A DNA stretch of 64,000 bases, taken from Tritrichomonas foetus. Lineage: Eukaryota; Parabasalia; Tritrichomonadida; Tritrichomonadidae. Position numbers and translations under genes: made by a program. The notes under the pieces are model-generated. The model worked only from the letters and a program-made list of their open reading frames with translations. It ran no database searches and had not been told where the DNA came from. Location: the NCBI GenBank assembly GCA_001839685.1, contig MLAK01000563.1:1-64000 (forward strand), written 5' to 3'. Numbering within the stretch: the stretch's first letter is position 1; every line of letters begins with the position of its first letter. Of the stretch, positions 61,602 to 64,000 are shown piece after piece.

Positions 61602-61820
61602 ATGGATGCCTATGTCGGCTACAAAGTAAGGATTATTCTTGATGGACCATGCGTTGTTGTTGGGAAGCTTGACAAAATCAGTGAAGATGGAAACTTGTTA
61701 ATGTCAGAAGTGAAATTTAATTTTATTCAATCCGACGGCCATAGTTCTGAACGAACCATCACCTATCAAAATGGATTTCTGGTAATGAGAAATAAAATTT
61801 TAGCCATTGGACGGGCTTAA
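61602..61820 (+). CDS. LSm-domain protein
   Basis: A 72-residue protein consisting of one Sm fold. Sm1 covers VGYKVRIILDGPCVVVGKL to DGNLLMSEV (residues about 5-40), and Sm2 is LVMRNKILAIGR near the C terminus. LSm proteins form heteroheptameric RNA-binding rings in mRNA decay or on U6 snRNA, and one branch belongs to the N-terminal acetyltransferase C complex. The gene is short, lacks extensions, and the subfamily is undetermined. The R-G pair of canonical Sm2 is R-N here. The stop is in a TTAAATT context. Confidence 0.75.
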   Translation: MDAYVGYKVRIILDGPCVVVGKLDKISEDGNLLMSEVKFNFIQSDGHSSERTITYQNGFLVMRNKILAIGRA

Positions 61821-62116
61821 ATTTTTTTCTCAGATTAATGTATGATTAAATTAAATCTTCATTCCAAAATTTATCCACTTATTTCCCCATTAAATCTTTA
61901 TTTATTAGTTTAAAGTAATGGAGAAATCAACCAATCTCTTCTTCACGTAAAAATATCATTTAGTCAAAAAAAAAAGAAAAAAATTAAATAAGCAAAGCTT
62001 TTCAGAAAATCAAATTAAAGATGTTTCTATTTTATACATACATTATATTAAGTGTATAAACCTCCATACATCAGCATCAACCAAAAAAAATATTTCAGAT
62101 AAAATTAATCTTTGTT

Positions 62117-62704
62117 TCAGCAGCATTTTTTCTCATTTGATGCTTTAGCTGGCTTCAAATCAATAACTTTTGTTTCTGATTCTGATACTGTGATTTTCCG
62201 CTTTATTGCAAGATGAGAAATGTGGATGAACATTTCTTCGACATTTTTTCCCGTTATTGCTGATGTCTCATAATTGATTGTTTCATATTTCTTTGCAAAT
62301 TCAAATGCCTCTTCATAAGAAACATCTCTATCAGACTGTTCGAGATCACATTTATTTCCGACAATGATAAATGGCACATCATCGCCAGCTGTATCCTTTA
62401 GAAGGTCAATCCAACAGGCCAAACTTTCGAATGACTTACGCGACGTAATATCAAATACAACTATTGCAGACGATGTGCTTCGACAATATAATGGCATTGT
62501 TGACCGATAAACTTCTTGTCCAGCCGTATCCCAAAAGTGTAATGTATAGTTTTCATTATCGTATGGTACAATCATCGATTTAAATGCTGCGCCGAGGGTT
62601 GGATTTGGATTTTGTAAAATTCTCTCTTCAGCCCATCTTGTGATTAGCGTCATCTTGCCAGTCATCGAGTCACCTAAAATAACAACCTTTAAAATATCGC
62701 TCAT
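62117..62704 (-). CDS. Rab-family GTPase with altered P-loop
   Basis: A 195-residue Rab with a complete G domain and a C-terminal CC (194-195) for double geranylgeranylation. Motifs: P-loop GDSMTGKM (11-18), PTLGAAF (switch I, Thr36), WDTAGQE (58-64), NKCD (117-120) and TSAITG (147-152). The P-loop position that is normally Ser or Thr after GK and coordinates Mg2+ is Met18, with a Thr next to it. Most other Rab features are normal, including the catalytic Gln. It acts on an endomembrane; subfamily resembles Rab5/Rab22-like types but is not certain. Expansion of Rab genes is normal in trichomonads. Confidence 0.88.
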   Translation of the reverse strand: MSDILKVVILGDSMTGKMTLITRWAEERILQNPNPTLGAAFKSMIVPYDNENYTLHFWDTAGQEVYRSTMPLYCRSTSSAIVVFDITSRKSFESLACWIDLLKDTAGDDVPFIIVGNKCDLEQSDRDVSYEEAFEFAKKYETINYETSAITGKNVEEMFIHISHLAIKRKITVSESETKVIDLKPAKASNEKKCC

Positions 62705-63534
62705 GTCTGAATGTACTTTAAATCGAGTAAAAAGTTGGAATAAATGTGAAAAAGAAGATGATTTTGTTATCGTTTAGTGAATAAATTTTCAATTGACTTT
62801 TATCGTAATTGTTGTTATTTGAATATATTCAAAGAAAATTCATAAATCATCGCTGAAATAAACCATTGATTTTTCTATATCAAAAAAGTGATGCATTTAA
62901 TTTTTCTGATCAATTCAAAAATTGAATTGCTTGTGATGTGATAAAAAAACTCTTTCCATGATATATTGGTGGTTTACATGTATTTCAGAAGACTAATAAT
63001 CCCCAGGTTTCCAATCTAACTGATGAACGCTCAAAAAAAGAGAGATTGAACTTCCAAAATTCTATAAAATGAATCATTAATTGAATAATCGTGCATATTA
63101 CATCATTAAAATGGTATATAATTATTTTTTCTGGAAAAATAAAGATTATTTTTTGAGATCTTCCATTGGATTAGTTTTAAATAACACTACACAAAAAGTC
63201 TTTATCGTATTTGTCCTCAAAGAATCGTCAAAAAATTATTGAATAAAAGCACATATAAATATTCTTATTTTGCCAAAATTGAAAAGGTGAAGGAAATATG
63301 ACCTTCAGTTTTTTCACCTTTTGGTCAAAAATGTAATAAGGTGAAATTTATGGTAGATTCACCTAATTTTTGTCACAATATTCGCTTTGAAAATTGTGAA
63401 AATGAAATTCCCGATATTTGTCATATTTTACAAATGTCATCTGTAAATATACTCAAAAGCTATGATTGTCATTCGAAAAGTTTCACAAATCATATTTTCT
63501 GGCATTTTATTGAAGAGTTACTTTTTCACTTCCC
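62705..63534. other. region upstream of kinase gene
   Basis: About 830 bp. Near its end, AAAAGGTGAA (63282-63291) and TTCACCTTTT (63313-63322) form a 10-bp inverted repeat, and another AAGGTGAA lies at 63338-63345. An 82-codon frame (63341-63589) overlaps the kinase start in another frame and is probably spurious. Confidence 0.5.
63526..63534 (+). promoter_or_regulatory. initiator (Inr) of kinase gene
   Basis: TCACTTCCC matches the trichomonad TCAYTWY core and directly abuts the ATG at 63535, which supports that start. Confidence 0.55.
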
Positions 63535-64000
63535 ATGGATTTCAGCAAAACTCAGAAATACATTTGTGATCTTAATAACTACAAACTAATTTGCAGGGTT
63601 GGAGCAGGTCAATTCGGAACAGTTTTCAAATACGAAAAAAAAGATAAACCTGGCGAATTTGTTGCAGTCAAAGTGATTGAATCCCCATCAAACAGTCCAG
63701 AAGTTTACAAAAATTTCACGCGTGAAGTAACAATACAAGCCAATGTCGATCACCCAGCATGCATTTCACTTCTTTCCTATCACGAAAATTGCAAGACGCC
63801 GAATGGCATGGCTGCGTTTATTATGTCACCATATATGAAAAATGGAAGTCTTGATAACTTCATTAAAGATGCGAATGCTTTAACACCAACACAAAAAATG
63901 ATTATTTTGTATGGCTCAGCAGTTGGCATGAGGCATCTTCACCAAATTGGTGTAATGCACAGAGACTTGAAGCCAGGTAATATTTTACTAGATGACAAAT
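63535..64000 (+). CDS. protein kinase, 5' part (TKL-like), truncated by window
   Basis: An open frame from ATG 63535 runs to the window end (155 codons seen). It begins MDFSKTQKYICDLNNYKLIC and goes straight into a kinase domain: VGAGQFGTV (glycine loop, about 22-30), FVAVKVIE with the catalytic Lys, a conserved helix C Glu in TREVTIQANVDH, HRDLKPGNILL (HRD and Asn). The short D-L-x-x-Y lead-in is typical of trichomonad TKL-like kinases, where Sel1 or ankyrin repeats often follow. The remainder and DFG lie outside the window. No intron is needed: the AG at 63595 is inside the frame, not a splice acceptor. Confidence 0.85.
   Translation, partial: MDFSKTQKYICDLNNYKLICRVGAGQFGTVFKYEKKDKPGEFVAVKVIESPSNSPEVYKNFTREVTIQANVDHPACISLLSYHENCKTPNGMAAFIMSPYMKNGSLDNFIKDANALTPTQKMIILYGSAVGMRHLHQIGVMHRDLKPGNILLDDK

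Noticed and set aside
63341..63589. 82-codon open frame overlapping the kinase start
   Set aside because: It lies in another frame, has A+T-driven composition and no family, and the kinase start with its initiator lies inside it.
63581..63597. ACTAAT...TTGCAG as a splice acceptor before the kinase glycine loop
   Set aside because: The kinase frame is open through it back to an ATG, giving the usual D-L-x-x-Y lead-in, so no intron is needed.
1..64000. CRISPR array, rRNA, plasmid origin or phage-like system
   Set aside because: No regularly spaced repeats, rRNA blocks or phage/plasmid genes are present; the DNA is eukaryotic.

Overview
The window is nuclear DNA of a parabasalid flagellate, most like Tritrichomonas (a trichomonad). 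It is strongly A+T-rich and gene-dense. No coding sequence needs an intron. Several genes have a trichomonad-type initiator (TCAYTWY) just before the ATG, and many stop codons sit in a UAAA context. The gene content also fits: three short R2R3 Myb proteins, an ankyrin protein with a DUF3447-like region, a TKL-like kinase, a MATE pump, a lineage-type BTB-like protein and a flagellar CFAP57. The species call is inference from gene content and composition.

Layout. 1-0.9 kb: fold-back DNA and a decayed DDE transposase. 1.7-13.3 kb: cohesin subunit STAG/Scc3 (-), a bacterial-type rhamnulokinase (+), an ankyrin protein (-), ribosomal protein eL22 (-), a Myb protein (-) and a DDX20-like helicase whose motif II reads DEWD (+). 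13.3-15.4 kb: gene-poor, with a P-loop NTPase relic. 15.4-31 kb: a large helical, possibly talin-like protein, a MATE transporter, a coiled-coil protein (-) divergent from TVP23, a divergent actin-related protein, an 18-bp minisatellite, and a full GCN2 eIF2-alpha kinase. 31-42.7 kb: a PP2A B56 regulatory subunit broken by one in-frame TGA, CFAP57, a small relic, a BTB-like protein, a Myb gene with a one-base frameshift, tRNA-Thr(TGT) and a PQ-loop lysosomal transporter. 42.7-47.9 kb: an assembly gap, a small relic, a secreted His/Pro/Glu-rich protein, a dead ubiquitin protease and a Ras-like GTPase without a lipidation site. 48.2-57.7 kb: VPS13 (-). 57.7-60.2 kb: gene-poor, with decayed coding remnants. 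60.2-64 kb: a third Myb protein, an LSm protein, a Rab with an altered P-loop, and the 5' end of a protein kinase cut by the window edge.

The genes form no operon or obvious single system; this is a mosaic of housekeeping, trafficking (TVP23, VPS13, Rab, PQ-loop), cytoskeletal or flagellar (CFAP57, actin-related, talin-like) and regulatory genes. The most notable signals are: genes interrupted by a single lesion (B56, Myb); enzymes with substitutions in catalytic motifs (DEWD helicase, actin-like, Rab); two candidate upstream elements, AAAAAGT clusters before the talin-like and actin-like genes and AAGGTGAA before several others; and about six unannotated relics that still read as protein between stops. 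No CRISPR array, rRNA or complete mobile element was seen.
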